Shown here: in pieces, positions 1-8,902 of the stretch | Numbering within the stretch: position 1 is the first letter of the stretch | Layout of the letters: each line of letters starts with the position of its first letter | Source of the DNA: Chloroflexota bacterium | GTDB lineage: Bacteria > Chloroflexota > Dehalococcoidia > Lucifugimonadales > SAR202-VII-2 | Assembly (NCBI GenBank): GCA_003228115.1 | Contig: QEVV01000001.1 | Span: 1 to 64,000, forward strand | Reading direction: 5' to 3' | Length of the DNA: 64,000 nt | The notes under the pieces: model-generated | Told to the model about the DNA's origin: nothing | Database searches by the model: none | What the model saw: the letters and a program-made list of their open reading frames with translations, nothing else | Program-made: the position numbers and the translations under genes

Positions 1-299
1 CGGTCGGACGAGTCACCTCGGTCGGACGAACCGCCTCGGTCGGACGAGCCCCGTTCTTCCCGCGGACGCGCCTGGTTGACGGTCAACGTTCGCGACTGGA
101 ACGAATTGCCGTTCAAGGCGGCAATAGCGGCCTCCGCATTCTCATCTGCAGTCATCTCAACGAAGCCAAAACCCTTGGAGCGCCCGGTCTCGCGGTCACG
201 AATGATCACGACCGATTCAACCTCTCCGTGGTTCCCAAATGCTTCCTGCAGCTCTTCCTCGGTGGCGCCGTATGGCAAGTTTCCTACGTAGATCCTCAC
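1..299 (-). CDS. RRM-family RNA-binding protein, C-terminus cut by window edge
   Basis: Ninety-nine codons are visible and the stop lies beyond the window. The protein is a single RNA recognition motif of the bacterial cold-inducible/glycine-rich type: RNP2 is IYVGNL at residues 3-8 and RNP1 is KGFGFVEM at residues 42-49. After the fold it runs into a low-complexity tail in which SSDRG recurs three times; at DNA level this is a direct repeat containing cggtcggacga in bases 1-52. The start is GTG (297-299) behind AAGGAG a few bases upstream, so ATG-only gene callers would miss it. Such proteins bind single-stranded RNA and act in the cytoplasm as post-transcriptional or cold-shock factors; the role here is inferred from the family. 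It is divergent from mutS2. Confidence 0.9.
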   Translation of the reverse strand, partial: MRIYVGNLPYGATEEELQEAFGNHGEVESVVIIRDRETGRSKGFGFVEMTADENAEAAIAALNGNSFQSRTLTVNQARPREERGSSDRGGSSDRGDSSD

Positions 300-460
300 G
301 AAACGTTCTCCTTGCTCCCGTGCAGCGTACGCTAGATTGAAGCCCGTCACTGAGGACACGGCTTCGACGGCAGTAGTATAGACAAACCAAAAATGGAAAT
401 CCACCGGTTTTTCAGACCGTTTACTCGCCTTTCAGGTTCCTTTACGATGGAACCGTTCTC

Positions 461-2887
461 ATGGAGCTATCCACCGTCCCACCCTACCCAACCCAAACCC
501 CCGATACCGGGCGTTTGCCAGAATCTCCCCAGGAAAAGGCCCTCATCCTCCTGGAGTTCCCTCAGGTGCTTGACCGCTTGGCCCGGCACGCCACCTTCGC
601 TCTTGGCGAGGGCTTGGTTCATAAGTGGCGGCCCCTTTTTGACTACGCATCCGTTGCAACCCTTCAGGCTGAAACCGCTGAAGCTCGATTCCTTTTGGAT
701 CGCGGGGTAGAAAGCAGCCTCAGCGACGCCTCCGACATCCGCCCGCTGGTCGTTCGAGCCGATCGGCACGGTATGCTGACCGGCCCGGAACTGCTATCGA
801 TTGTCGATACACTGGCAGCCCTCCGGAATATGCAGAACGCCGTTCTTCGCCAGGCCGAGAACGCCCCGAAGCTAAGCGCCCTGGCTCGTCTTTTGCCGGG
901 GGACACGGATCTAGAACGCCAGGTCCTTCGCGCCATTAACCGGCGAGGTGAAGTCGTTGACGGTGCTTCCACTGAACTGCGGATAGCCCGAAACCTTGCC
1001 CGCCACTCCCACGACCGCCTCCACGCCGCCCTAACCCGGCTCGTCCACTCCACGCCACTTCAAGATGTCCTCCAGGAATCCATCGTCACGATCCGGGGTG
1101 GACGGCTTGTGCTTCCCGTCAAAGCAGAGCGAAGGAGAGATCTACGGGGCCTCGTCCACGACACGTCGGACAGTGGCGTCACCCTCTTCGTCGAGCCCCT
1201 GTCGACTGTCGACCTGGGCAACGACCTTCAAGAAGCGCAGGCAACAGAACGCCGGGAGGTCGAACGCATCCTGCGCCACCTCTCGGAAATAGCCGCCGCG
1301 CTCGCTCCAGACATTGAGCGCGGCATAGAAGCTGGTGCACAGCTTGACCTCATCTTCGCTCGCGGCCGGTATGCCCAGGCGATCAACGGCACCCCTCCCT
1401 TCCTCGTAGCATCAGACGAGCCCAGCCGTATTGACCTTGTCGACGCACGTCACCCACTCCTCCCAGGAGAAGTTGTTCCTGTCTCCGTCGCCGTAGGTGG
1501 AGAAAACACGGTGCTCCTGGTAACTGGCCCCAATACCGGGGGAAAGACAGTTACGCTGAAATGCGTCGGCTTGTCCGTACTCATGGCCCAAGCCGGAATG
1601 CACGTTCCTGCCCAAGAGGCCAGGCTGTCCGTTTTTGCATCGGTGTTCGCCGATGTAGGCGATCAGCAAAGCATTGAGCGCTCCGTCTCCAGCTTTAGCT
1701 CCCACGTCATCAACCTTCGAGAAGCCCTGGAGCAGGCAGGCCCCCGTGCCCTCATCCTCTTGGACGAGCTCGGCGCCAGCACAGACCCCGATGAAGGCAC
1801 CGCTTTGGCCAAGGCCGTTTTGCGCTACTTCCGGGACTCTGCGGCACTGGTCGTCGCCAACACCCACCACCGGGGCGTCGCTGCCTTTGTGCAGAGGCAA
1901 GAAGGCATGCTGAACGCCAGCATGGAACTGGATTCCGAGACCTTCGCCCCTACGTACCGCCTACATATGGGCCTGCCTGGCCGCAGCTTCGCCCTCGATA
2001 TCGCCAAGCGTCTGGGCGTTCCCCAGCCGATCCTCGACGACGCTCGTTCCATGGTCGACCAAGACCAGCTTCGGCTGGAGGACCTGCTGGCGGAGGTGCA
2101 ACGACGCCAAGAGGAACTGACCCTCCAGGGCCACCAACTGGCCAAGACACAAAGGGAAGTGGACGAACTCCGAGATGCCTTGCGCGCCCGGCAAGAGGAG
2201 ATGGAAGATCGCCAGGCGGGACTTCTGGACCAGACCCGGCGGGACTTGTTGGACAGGGCTTCCCGTCTGGCCCGCCGCCTCCGTAACGCCGAACGACGCT
2301 GGCAAGAACCGGTTCCTGCACAACCCCCGGTTCCAGCGCAGCCCATCGAAGATGACCGGCAAGAGGTGCGTGAAGTCCAGCAAGAGTTGGCATCGCCGGA
2401 ATGGCGTCCCCCGGAACGGGAGGTTGAGGGCTGGCGCGAGCAGCTTCAGCCCGGCGACACCGTGCGCATCCAGGGTTTTTATCAGCCCGCCCGCGTGGAC
2501 CAGACGCCGGACATTAACAACCGTACAATCCAGGTGTCCCTTGGCCCCCTGCGCATGCGGCTGGAGCTTGCCCTGGTGGAGCGCCGCGAGCAGGAAGCAC
2601 CATCTCGCCCTTCGAGAATCGACCTCCCCCCACCGCCTGCCAGCCTGAGCCCCGAAGTTCATCTCATGGGCCTCACCGTCGATCAAGCACTGGATCGCAT
2701 GGAAACCTTCCTCAACGACGCCATCCTGGCGGGCTTGGAGGAAGTACGCATCGTCCACGGCAAGGGCACCGGCGCTCTCCGCAAAGCAGTTCGGGAACGA
2801 CTAAGCAGCCATCCCCTCGTAGCCTCCCACTCCCCCGCCCCACCCTCCGAAGGCGGAGACGGCGCCACCAACGCCAGCCTGTCCTAG
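461..2887 (+). CDS. mutS2: Endonuclease MutS2 (MutS-family ATPase with C-terminal Smr domain)
   Basis: 808 aa, the usual MutS2 length. The Walker A motif GPNTGGKT is at residues 356-363 and the Walker B region LILLDELGAS at about 431-440. A long coiled-coil linker follows (about 520-620). The last 75 residues are an Smr domain with HGKGTG at 766-771. MutS2 lacks the mismatch-recognition domain of MutS; family members suppress homologous recombination or rescue collided ribosomes. The Smr entry motif, usually LDLRG or LDLHG, reads VHLMG here, so the acidic residue tied to nuclease activity in characterised homologues is not conserved. The ATG at 447 is out of frame, which leaves 461 as the start. 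The gene stands alone, with a repeat array downstream. Confidence 0.95.
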   Translation: MELSTVPPYPTQTPDTGRLPESPQEKALILLEFPQVLDRLARHATFALGEGLVHKWRPLFDYASVATLQAETAEARFLLDRGVESSLSDASDIRPLVVRADRHGMLTGPELLSIVDTLAALRNMQNAVLRQAENAPKLSALARLLPGDTDLERQVLRAINRRGEVVDGASTELRIARNLARHSHDRLHAALTRLVHSTPLQDVLQESIVTIRGGRLVLPVKAERRRDLRGLVHDTSDSGVTLFVEPLSTVDLGNDLQEAQATERREVERILRHLSEIAAALAPDIERGIEAGAQLDLIFARGRYAQAINGTPPFLVASDEPSRIDLVDARHPLLPGEVVPVSVAVGGENTVLLVTGPNTGGKTVTLKCVGLSVLMAQAGMHVPAQEARLSVFASVFADVGDQQSIERSVSSFSSHVINLREALEQAGPRALILLDELGASTDPDEGTALAKAVLRYFRDSAALVVANTHHRGVAAFVQRQEGMLNASMELDSETFAPTYRLHMGLPGRSFALDIAKRLGVPQPILDDARSMVDQDQLRLEDLLAEVQRRQEELTLQGHQLAKTQREVDELRDALRARQEEMEDRQAGLLDQTRRDLLDRASRLARRLRNAERRWQEPVPAQPPVPAQPIEDDRQEVREVQQELASPEWRPPEREVEGWREQLQPGDTVRIQGFYQPARVDQTPDINNRTIQVSLGPLRMRLELALVERREQEAPSRPSRIDLPPPPASLSPEVHLMGLTVDQALDRMETFLNDAILAGLEEVRIVHGKGTGALRKAVRERLSSHPLVASHSPAPPSEGGDGATNASLS

Positions 2888-2927
2888 CTTCGAGTGGGCA
2901 GCAAGAGCGCAGCCCGCCTGGCCATTA

Positions 2928-3375
2928 GGGTGCAGGGGCAAAGCCCCGCCAGGGGTGTGGGGGCGCCAAACGGTCGAGGCTGGCCGCTCGGGACAGCCAC
3001 GCCAGAAAGCAGAACGGTTGGCCAGCTTCAGGGCATCCAGCTATACGAAGCCCGTCTGCAGTCCACGCCCTAAGAGTCCGGCCGCAACGATCAGAGAGAG
3101 TTTGTTCCTAGGATCGATTGGGGTGCAGGGGCGCAGCCCCGCCGGGGTTACAGGGGTGCCCCCTGTATGAGAAACGTTTGTGGGCGGGCCGGGTGGGACA
3201 GCCGCATCAGCCTTCAATAAACCATTCGCGAGCCCAAACAAGCCATTTGCAAGCCGCTCAGCCCGTGAAGTGCCCCACGCCCATCGGGTGCAGGGCGAAG
3301 CCCGCCGGGGGGCCGCAGGGGGGGTGACCCCCCTGATCACTAAACCTATGTGGGCGGGCCGGGCGGGACAGCGGC
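2928..3375 (+). repeat. Dispersed two-hairpin repeat, array of three copies
   Basis: Cores lie at about 2928-2997 (degenerate), 3120-3203 and 3286-3375, spaced 192 and 166 bp. Each core reads GGGTGCAGGGGC-loop-GCCCCGC, then a second hairpin (CAGGGG..CCCCTG), then AAACGTT, a G-rich stretch and GGGACAGC. All point the same way as every other copy in the window. In the third copy the first stem is one pair shorter on both sides. The array fills most of the 605-bp gap between mutS2 and the next gene. ORFs read through it are not conserved between copies and are not genes. Confidence 0.85.
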
Positions 3376-3492
3376 GCAGGCAAAGCAAAACCGCCCGTTG
3401 ACCCTCCACCTCCGCTACCCATACAACTCCCGCTGTATACTCTCCGCACCAATCCACATTACCCACCCCTCCATCACAGCAAGAGATCAAGC

Positions 3493-3789
3493 ATGGACTC
3501 ACCACAAACCGTGCTAGGAGTCCTAGCCCTCCTAGGCGCACTCGCTTTTGGCCTCTACTGGTACATCCAGGAAGTCCGGCTATGGAGAGAAATCCACGCC
3601 TCCGCTGGCCACAGACCCGACGCCACCATCCGACTGCACGAGCACCTTCGGCGCAACGGCATCCGCTGCAAACTCAAAATCCTAGGCGGCCTCCGACACG
3701 AAGGCTATGCCGCTCAAACCGTCTCCCTCCGCGTCCACCGCGACGACGTCTCTAAGGCCTACTACCTCATGTCGCAAATGCCGGAATAG
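3493..3789 (+). CDS. Small membrane-anchored protein of unknown function
   Basis: 98 aa that I do not recognise as a named family. Residues 7-25 form one hydrophobic helix ending in aromatic residues (LYWYI). It is followed by a basic, mostly hydrophilic domain with an HLRRNGIRCKLK stretch and a predicted beta-alpha pattern towards the C-terminus. The layout suggests an N-terminal anchor with a small cytoplasmic domain. A possible promoter is TTGACC (3398-3403), an 18-bp spacer and TACAAC (3422-3427). The gene is isolated between two repeat arrays, so neighbours give no hint. It has normal start context and codon use like its surroundings, which argues for a real gene. Confidence 0.7.
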   Translation: MDSPQTVLGVLALLGALAFGLYWYIQEVRLWREIHASAGHRPDATIRLHEHLRRNGIRCKLKILGGLRHEGYAAQTVSLRVHRDDVSKAYYLMSQMPE

Positions 3790-3837
3790 GGCAAAACCCA
3801 GGGCCCGCAAACACGGCTGGCGCGGGCCAATTCTGAG

Positions 3838-4162
3838 GGGTGCAGGGGCAAAGCCTCGCCGGGGGCAACAGGGGGGTGCCCCCCCCTGATCATTAAACCT
3901 ATGTGGGCGGGCTGGGTGGGGATCACGACGCTAGCCACAGCAAACCGTTAGCCGCGCAACGGCGTTTCCATCGCAAAAGGCCGTCCATCGGCACCCCTAC
4001 GAAAGAACGGTCAACACTGCCCGAAGGCTGGGGTGCAGGGCAAAGCCCGCCGGGGGTGACAGGGGGTGCCCCCCTGTATTAAACGTTCGAGGGCGGGCTG
4101 GGAGGGAATCACGACGCTAGCAAGAACAAACCGTTAGCGGCGCAACGGCGTTCCCATCGGCG
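3838..4162 (+). repeat. Dispersed two-hairpin repeat, tandem pair
   Basis: Cores lie at about 3838-3921 and 4031-4110, 193 bp apart. The similarity extends past the core: both are followed by atcacgacgctagc and then by an AAACCGTTAGC..GCGCAACGGCGTT segment (3920-3975 and 4107-4160). The pair is therefore a diverged tandem duplication of a unit of about 190 bp. The second hairpin of the first copy has an extended G-run matched by an extended C-run. Nothing else is seen in this 420-bp gap. Confidence 0.85.
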
Positions 4163-4210
4163 ATGGAAACGCACTGGCCTGCTGGAGGCGCAGGCGCTGC
4201 AAAACCTCGC

Positions 4211-4939
4211 TCACCGCGGGATAGCGTACCGCCCCATCCACTGGTTAAGACGCACCGCCGCCACATCCTTCAGCATCCCCACCGAGTCCCGCAAAGGACG
4301 GACCTTGCTCTCCGGCTTGTAGTACCAGTCTATGGGCACCTCAACAACCTTCAACCCTCGGCGACGCGCCATAAACAAGACCTCAACATCGAACCCGAAC
4401 CCGTTGAGCCGCTGAAGAGCGAACAACTCCGCCGCCACGTCTCCGCGGAAGCACTTGAAGCCGCATTGGGTGTCGCTGAAAGAGCGGATCGCCAACGCCT
4501 GCACCGCAAAGTTGAACACTCGACCCTGGAAGTGACGCATCGGCGGTTCGTCAAAGCGACGGGAGCCAGCGGCTTCCCGCGAGCCAATGGCGATCTCAAA
4601 GCCCTCAAGCATAGGGGGGAGAAAGCGGTCTACCTGATCAATGGGCATGGACAGGTCTGCGTCGCAAAGAAAGCGATACTCGCCCTCTGCCGAAAGCATG
4701 CCGTTTTTGACAGCCCAGCCCTTGCCGCCGTGGGCGACCCTCAGCAGCTTTACCGAGGGATGGCTGGAGCGGAACGCCTCAACTAATGACACCGTGTCGT
4801 CGCTGCTGCCATCGTCAACGACCAAAACCTCTGAGGCATACGACTGGCTACCAAGGTAGCCAGTTACCTCCTCCAGCGTCGTAACGATGCGGCTGGATTC
4901 GTTGAAGGCGGGAATAACGACGGAAAGAAAGGGCTTCAC
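4211..4939 (-). CDS. Family 2 glycosyltransferase, dolichyl/polyprenyl-phosphate glucosyltransferase-like
   Basis: 242 aa GT-A enzyme. The N-terminus LSVVIPAFNESSRI is followed by the nucleotide-binding DDGSSDDT (about 41-48), then DADLSMP as the metal-binding DxD equivalent, and SDTQCGFKCFRGD with GFGFDVEVLFMARRRG, which are typical of the ALG5/DPM1-like branch. Such enzymes transfer a sugar from a nucleotide donor to a polyprenyl phosphate at the inner membrane face, feeding glycan or lipid glycosylation. No C-terminal membrane segment is visible. The start is GTG (4937-4939). It lies downstream of lysC on the same strand with a gap of about 67 bp, so read-through is possible, though no functional link is obvious. 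Confidence 0.9.
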   Translation of the reverse strand: MKPFLSVVIPAFNESSRIVTTLEEVTGYLGSQSYASEVLVVDDGSSDDTVSLVEAFRSSHPSVKLLRVAHGGKGWAVKNGMLSAEGEYRFLCDADLSMPIDQVDRFLPPMLEGFEIAIGSREAAGSRRFDEPPMRHFQGRVFNFAVQALAIRSFSDTQCGFKCFRGDVAAELFALQRLNGFGFDVEVLFMARRRGLKVVEVPIDWYYKPESKVRPLRDSVGMLKDVAAVRLNQWMGRYAIPR

Positions 4940-5006
4940 CAGGCCAATCCTGTCTCGAAAAGGGCGGGCTCCACGAATGAGATGCGGCGGCGCACCGGCG
5001 AGTAGA

Positions 5007-6221
5007 TTACTCCGTTTCCAGCTCGAAGGCCCGGTGCAGCGCCCTGGTGGCGTCCTTGACCTGGTCTTCGCTCACAAGGCACGTTATCCGAATCTCTGAT
5101 GTGGTTATCATTTCAATGTTGATACCGGCGTCAAACAGCGCACGGAACATCCTCGACGCGTAACCCGGCGCATTCTGCATCCCGGTCCCAACGATGCTGA
5201 CCTTGGCCATATTGTCAGAACTCGCCACTTCCCTGGCCCCGGCGTCCTTGGCGATATCGCGCACAACCCCCAACGCTCTTGTCAGGTCGCTACGGGCCAC
5301 GGTAAAGGTCAGGTCAGTGAGCCGGTCGACGCTGGCATTCTGCACGATGGTGTCAACGCTGATGCCCACCTCAGCCAACGGCTCGAATATCGTCGCCGCA
5401 ATACCCGGCCTATCGGCGACCCCCAACAGAGTGACTTTGGCGACGTTGGTATCGTAAGCAACCCCCGCCACCTTATTACGAACCTCCATCTCCGCCCCTC
5501 CGTGAATCAGCGTGCCCGGGGCGTCCACCAAACTGGACGCAACCAGGACCGGTACTCCATAGACTGCCGCTAGCTCAATAGACCTCGGATGCATCTTCGC
5601 ACCATAGCTGGCAAGCTCCAACATTTCTTCGTAACTTATTTCTGCCAGCTTCACCGCGTCCGGAACAACCCTTGGGTCGGCGGTGTAAATGCCCTCAACG
5701 TCCGTGTACACCTCGCAGCGTTCCGCCTCCAGGGCAGCCGCCAGCGCAACGGCTGTCGTGTCTGAGCCGCCTCTACCTAGGGTCGAAACGTTCATCTCGT
5801 CAGTAATGCCCTGGAAACCAGCGACGATCACCACCTTGCCATCGTCAAGCTCTTGCTGCATCCGCCCCGTATCTATTTGAGAGATGCGAGCCTTGCCGTG
5901 GGTAGCATCCGTCCGAATGCCAGCCTGCTGGCCGGTCAAACTAACTGACAGCACGCCGAGGTCCCGCAGGGCCATTGATAACAAGGCGCTCGAAACCAAT
6001 TCGCCCGTAGAGAGAAGAACGTCCATTTCCCGCGGATCTGGCTGGGCCGTCACGCTCCTAGCCAGGTCGACCAATTCGTCGGTCGCCTTACCCATAGCTG
6101 ACACGGTGACAACGACCTCGTGCCCCTGCTCTTTCGTACTGGCGACGCGACGGGCCACGTTCCGGATTCGTTCGGCGTCGCCCACCGATGTGCCACCATA
6201 TTTTTGAACTATCAGAGACAT
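5007..6221 (-). CDS. lysC: Aspartate kinase with two C-terminal ACT domains
   Basis: 404 aa, the length of class-II monofunctional aspartokinases. The kinase domain opens with VQKYGGTSVGDAERI. Other landmarks are GFQGITDEMNVSTLGRGGSDT (about 142-162, split across substrate and ATP sites) and EVYTDVEGIYTADPRVV. From about residue 265 two ACT domains follow (VTLLGVADRPGIAATIF; VSIVGTGMQNAPGYASRMF). It phosphorylates aspartate, the first step to lysine, threonine and methionine. The ACT pair suggests lysine and/or threonine feedback inhibition. Homoserine kinase lies about 300 bp upstream on the same strand, consistent with threonine supply. Confidence 0.96.
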   Translation of the reverse strand: MSLIVQKYGGTSVGDAERIRNVARRVASTKEQGHEVVVTVSAMGKATDELVDLARSVTAQPDPREMDVLLSTGELVSSALLSMALRDLGVLSVSLTGQQAGIRTDATHGKARISQIDTGRMQQELDDGKVVIVAGFQGITDEMNVSTLGRGGSDTTAVALAAALEAERCEVYTDVEGIYTADPRVVPDAVKLAEISYEEMLELASYGAKMHPRSIELAAVYGVPVLVASSLVDAPGTLIHGGAEMEVRNKVAGVAYDTNVAKVTLLGVADRPGIAATIFEPLAEVGISVDTIVQNASVDRLTDLTFTVARSDLTRALGVVRDIAKDAGAREVASSDNMAKVSIVGTGMQNAPGYASRMFRALFDAGINIEMITTSEIRITCLVSEDQVKDATRALHRAFELETE

Positions 6222-6371
6222 TTTCCGGCGTTTCCAACCAACTGAAATTACGAATTCATTCTACATGAAGAAGGTTCCGCTGGGGAGCCGAGCGGTACCC
6301 AAAGAGGACGGGTCCCAGTACTACGGCACGGGCGGTTTTTTTTGGTGGAGAGGAAGGGAAATCCCACCTAA

Positions 6372-6405
6372 TGTCGTCCTGGAGCGCAGCGAAGGACCTT
6401 GTCCG
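6372..6405 (+). repeat. Small dispersed repeat of the GTCGTCCTGGAGCG..GAAGGACCTTGTC type
   Basis: Nearly identical to 7478-7511, on the other side of thrB. It belongs to the widespread environmental REP-like class of the general form gtcattctgagcg..gaaggatc. More diverged relatives in this window lie at about 20178-20204, 30195-30228, 34067-34121, 34152-34178 and 34458-34498. Apart from this, the 298-bp gap between lysC and thrB shows only a GC-rich stretch with an octa-T run at about 6335. The short ORFs here simply translate the repeat. Confidence 0.7.
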
Positions 6406-6519
6406 CCATGTTGGCGCTCCTCCCGTCGTTGCCAGTCCCGACACCGCGGCACGTAGCAACAGGGGAAGGAGGAATCCGTCATACAGAGGAATCGGTTGAA
6501 CCTCTACGGCGCCAACCCC

Positions 6520-7434
6520 TCAAACGACGTAGGCCCCCTGGTACACCGGCTTCACGATCTTGACCCGGCCGTCACACCCCAGCTTATAGGCCGCATCGGC
6601 CATCTCGTAGCCAATCGTCAAACGGCGGCCTCTCGTAATAGCCAGAATCGTCGGTCCACCCCCGGAAAGGAACACACCCATGGCCCCACCAGCCATAGCG
6701 CCACGGAAGATATACTTCATTGGGCGGAAGACTTGCTGCCGCTGAGGCTGATGAAGAAGGTCTTGTGTCGCATGCTTCAGTAGCTCCAACTCACCTGATT
6801 CGATGGCATGAACCAGCAGGCCAACTCTAGCCATGTTGAACACGGCATCCTTCCGGGTAATCATCTGAGGCAGAATCGCTCGGGCTTCTGCGGTTGCCAT
6901 CTCCATGTCCGGAATAAAAAGCACCGCATAAAGGTCATCGGCAAAAGGGACCGAAGCAGTTCGGGTCTCCTCCCCCTCCTGATACACAATCCGAAACCCT
7001 CCCAGCAAAGCGGGGGCTACGTTGTCGGGATGCCCTTCGATCTCCGCCGCAAGGTCAAGAAGTCGGCCTTCCGTCAGTCCCAGAGAACCCAGGGCATTGG
7101 CTGCAACCAGCCCACTAACCGCCGCTGCGGCGCTGCTACCCAAACCCCGAGCCAACGGAACGTCGTTGCGGCACACTACCTGGAAAGGCGGGGCAGCGAC
7201 TCCGGCTTCTTGGTAAGCCCTTCTCGCAGCCCGAACCACCAGATTACTTTCGTCGCGGGCCAGCGACTCCTCTCCCTCTCCGGTGACGTCTACGTTGGTC
7301 TCTTTCCCTACCTGCAGCGTCACTTCGTTCCAGAGGTCCAATGCCATACCCAAGCAATCGAAACCCGGACCCAGATTCGCCGTAGTTGCAGGCACACGGA
7401 CAGTAATTGTTTGAGTTGCCATTGCTGTCGTCAT
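6520..7434 (-). CDS. thrB: Homoserine kinase (GHMP kinase family)
   Basis: 304 aa. The GHMP signature PLARGLGSSAAAAVSGL (about 92-108) binds ATP. The N-terminus VRVPATTANLGPGFDCLGMAL is the characteristic homoserine-kinase opening, and the C-terminal glycine-rich MGVFLSGGGPTILAI closes the active site. It phosphorylates homoserine for threonine synthesis. Two in-frame ATGs lie close together (7434 and 12 bp downstream); neither has a strong ribosome site, and I keep the longer. A large opposite-strand ORF covering much of this gene is a shadow. Confidence 0.95.
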   Translation of the reverse strand: MTTAMATQTITVRVPATTANLGPGFDCLGMALDLWNEVTLQVGKETNVDVTGEGEESLARDESNLVVRAARRAYQEAGVAAPPFQVVCRNDVPLARGLGSSAAAAVSGLVAANALGSLGLTEGRLLDLAAEIEGHPDNVAPALLGGFRIVYQEGEETRTASVPFADDLYAVLFIPDMEMATAEARAILPQMITRKDAVFNMARVGLLVHAIESGELELLKHATQDLLHQPQRQQVFRPMKYIFRGAMAGGAMGVFLSGGGPTILAITRGRRLTIGYEMADAAYKLGCDGRVKIVKPVYQGAYVV

Positions 7435-7477
7435 CTCTCGTTGGATAGCAAATTGCCTTATCGACGCCGCCCCTTAT

Positions 7478-7511
7478 TTGTCGTCCTGGAGCGGAGCGAA
7501 GGACCTTGTCA
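7478..7511 (+). repeat. Small dispersed repeat, second copy flanking thrB
   Basis: Matches 6372-6405 almost base for base (tgtcgtcctggagcg, then gcgaaggaccttgtc). The two copies bracket thrB in direct orientation. It lies in the 248-bp gap between divergent genes, so it may overlap promoter sequence for one of them. Confidence 0.7.
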
Positions 7512-7682
7512 GCCTAGCCAGCTCGCGTCTCCCTGTCCGATATCCAGTGACGCCTTCCATCTCCAGCTTGCCGCACGAATGGTATCACAGGCCATCGCCG
7601 CCTTCCGGCGCCCCGCCTTGGTTGACGCAGGCTCACCGCAGAGTATCGTGTTCCCCATCGGAACCTTCAATAAGGAAACTTC

Positions 7683-8543
7683 ATGAAGATCGGCTTTATC
7701 GGGCTAGGCGGGATGGGCAAACCCATGGCCCGCAATCTCTTGAGCGCAGGCCACAACCTGACGGTGCTCAACAGGAGCAAGGGCTCAGAGGATGAGTTGG
7801 TGGCAGCAGGAGCCCACGCTGGCCAGTCTCCAGCAACCATGGGGCGCGACCTAGACCTAGTCCTTACCTGCTTGCCCGACGTTCCAACCGTCGAGGCCGT
7901 GGTCGCCGGGCCGCAGGGCCTGCTGTCCGAACCCAAGCCCGGTCTCATCGTGGTCGATCACAGTACCATCGACCCTCGCACCGCCCGAAGCTTGGCAGGC
8001 GCAGCGCAATCCCAAGGCGCAATCTTTCTTGACGCGCCCATCTCCGGGGGAGTCGAGGGGGCAACTGCCGGGACCCTCGCCATAATGGCGGGTGGCGACC
8101 TTGAAGCGTATCAAAAGGTTCAGCCCATCCTGGAAGCTATGGGTAAACTGGTCCGGTACCTGGGGGCCAGCGGAGCGGGCAGTGTGGCCAAGCTGGTCAA
8201 CCAGCTTCTCATGAGCATCCACAGCGCCGCCTCCCTTGAAGCCATCGCCTTGGGCATGAAGGCCGGAGCCGACCCCACCGTCCTCGACGAAATCATCCGG
8301 GCTTCCTACGGCGCAAGCCGCATGTGGGAAAGGAACGCCCCTCGAGTAATGGAGGGTCGTTTCCCCTCAGATGCCCCAATACGCCTCATTGTTAAGGACC
8401 AAACCCTCATTGCTGGCCTTTCGGAGGAATTGGGCCTGCCGCTATCGGTGTTTCAAGCAGCCCGAAGGTTTTGGTCGGACGCCACCAAAAACGGCCTTGG
8501 CGAGGAAGACGTAGCCGCGGCGATCAGAATGCTCAACCGATAA
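7683..8543 (+). CDS. 3-hydroxyisobutyrate dehydrogenase-family NAD(P)-dependent reductase
   Basis: 286 aa beta-hydroxyacid dehydrogenase. The N-terminal Rossmann motif IGFIGLGGMGKPMARNLL binds the cofactor. DAPISGGVEGA (about 119-129) is the substrate-binding signature, and GSVAKLVNQLL (about 166-176) carries the catalytic lysine. Family members oxidise 3-hydroxyisobutyrate, reduce tartronate semialdehyde or handle related beta-hydroxyacids; substrate cannot be settled from sequence. The start at 7683 follows AAGGAAACTTC. It is a single gene, divergent from thrB. Confidence 0.92.
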   Translation: MKIGFIGLGGMGKPMARNLLSAGHNLTVLNRSKGSEDELVAAGAHAGQSPATMGRDLDLVLTCLPDVPTVEAVVAGPQGLLSEPKPGLIVVDHSTIDPRTARSLAGAAQSQGAIFLDAPISGGVEGATAGTLAIMAGGDLEAYQKVQPILEAMGKLVRYLGASGAGSVAKLVNQLLMSIHSAASLEAIALGMKAGADPTVLDEIIRASYGASRMWERNAPRVMEGRFPSDAPIRLIVKDQTLIAGLSEELGLPLSVFQAARRFWSDATKNGLGEEDVAAAIRMLNR

Positions 8544-8584
8544 GAGGCCAAGACACTAGCCAGCGATTCTCGCTGCCTAGCCAC

Positions 8585-8613
8585 GTAGAGGCGTTCAATT
8601 GAACGCCCCTACG
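8585..8613. repeat. Palindromic element GTAG(G/A)GGCGTTCAATTGAACGCCCCTAC
   Basis: A near-perfect inverted repeat centred on TTCAATTGAA, 40 bp after the reductase stop. It is identical in core to 20440-20473 and closely similar to 24078-24109; 14106-14133 has the same outer GGCG..CGCCCCTAC arms with a different core. It could serve as a transcription terminator or a REP-like unit, but no T-run follows. Together with the array at 8903-9178 it is all I see in the 855-bp gap. Confidence 0.75.
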
Positions 8614-8902
8614 ACGCCCGCCGCAGAGCACCACTCATACGGCCCACTCACGAACCCCTTCGCCCCCCTAAGCCCTTTACCCGAATGGCTCGCGCCAAGC
8701 AATAGCCCATAGGCATCGTTATGGGAAGCCCCATTCCTCGCTGCCCAGCCCCCGCTATCGCCGCCAGCCCCACACAAACGGTGCTTCGCTTCAATCGCAA
8801 CTCCTAATGGAGGTTGGTGGCAGGCCCTGGCCCTCTCCCTCATGACGCCGCTATTCCCAACCCCGGCCCACATAGCTTTAGAACATGGAATGGTGCTCTC
8901 GC

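Noticed and set aside
1961..2758. A 265-codon minus-strand ORF inside mutS2
   Set aside because: It lies fully within an intact mutS2 reading frame, and its sequence shows no domain pattern.
3041..3541. ORFs reading through the repeat arrays, with recurring peptides such as SHPARPRTF
   Set aside because: The peptides recur only because the repeat recurs; frames differ between copies and no ribosome sites are present.
4163..4786. A 207-codon plus-strand ORF over the glycosyltransferase
   Set aside because: It is opposite a complete GT2 gene with all motifs; the ORF's protein has none.
6256..6459. A 67-codon minus-strand ORF with RSFAALQDD
   Set aside because: It is a translation of the small dispersed repeat; the same peptide-like string appears wherever that repeat is read.
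6808..7686. A 292-codon plus-strand ORF across thrB
   Set aside because: It is antisense to a complete homoserine kinase and has no recognisable protein features; such shadows are common at high GC.
8595..8873. A 92-codon ORF in the gap before ppdK
   Set aside because: No ribosome site, no recognisable domain, and it begins inside a palindromic repeat.
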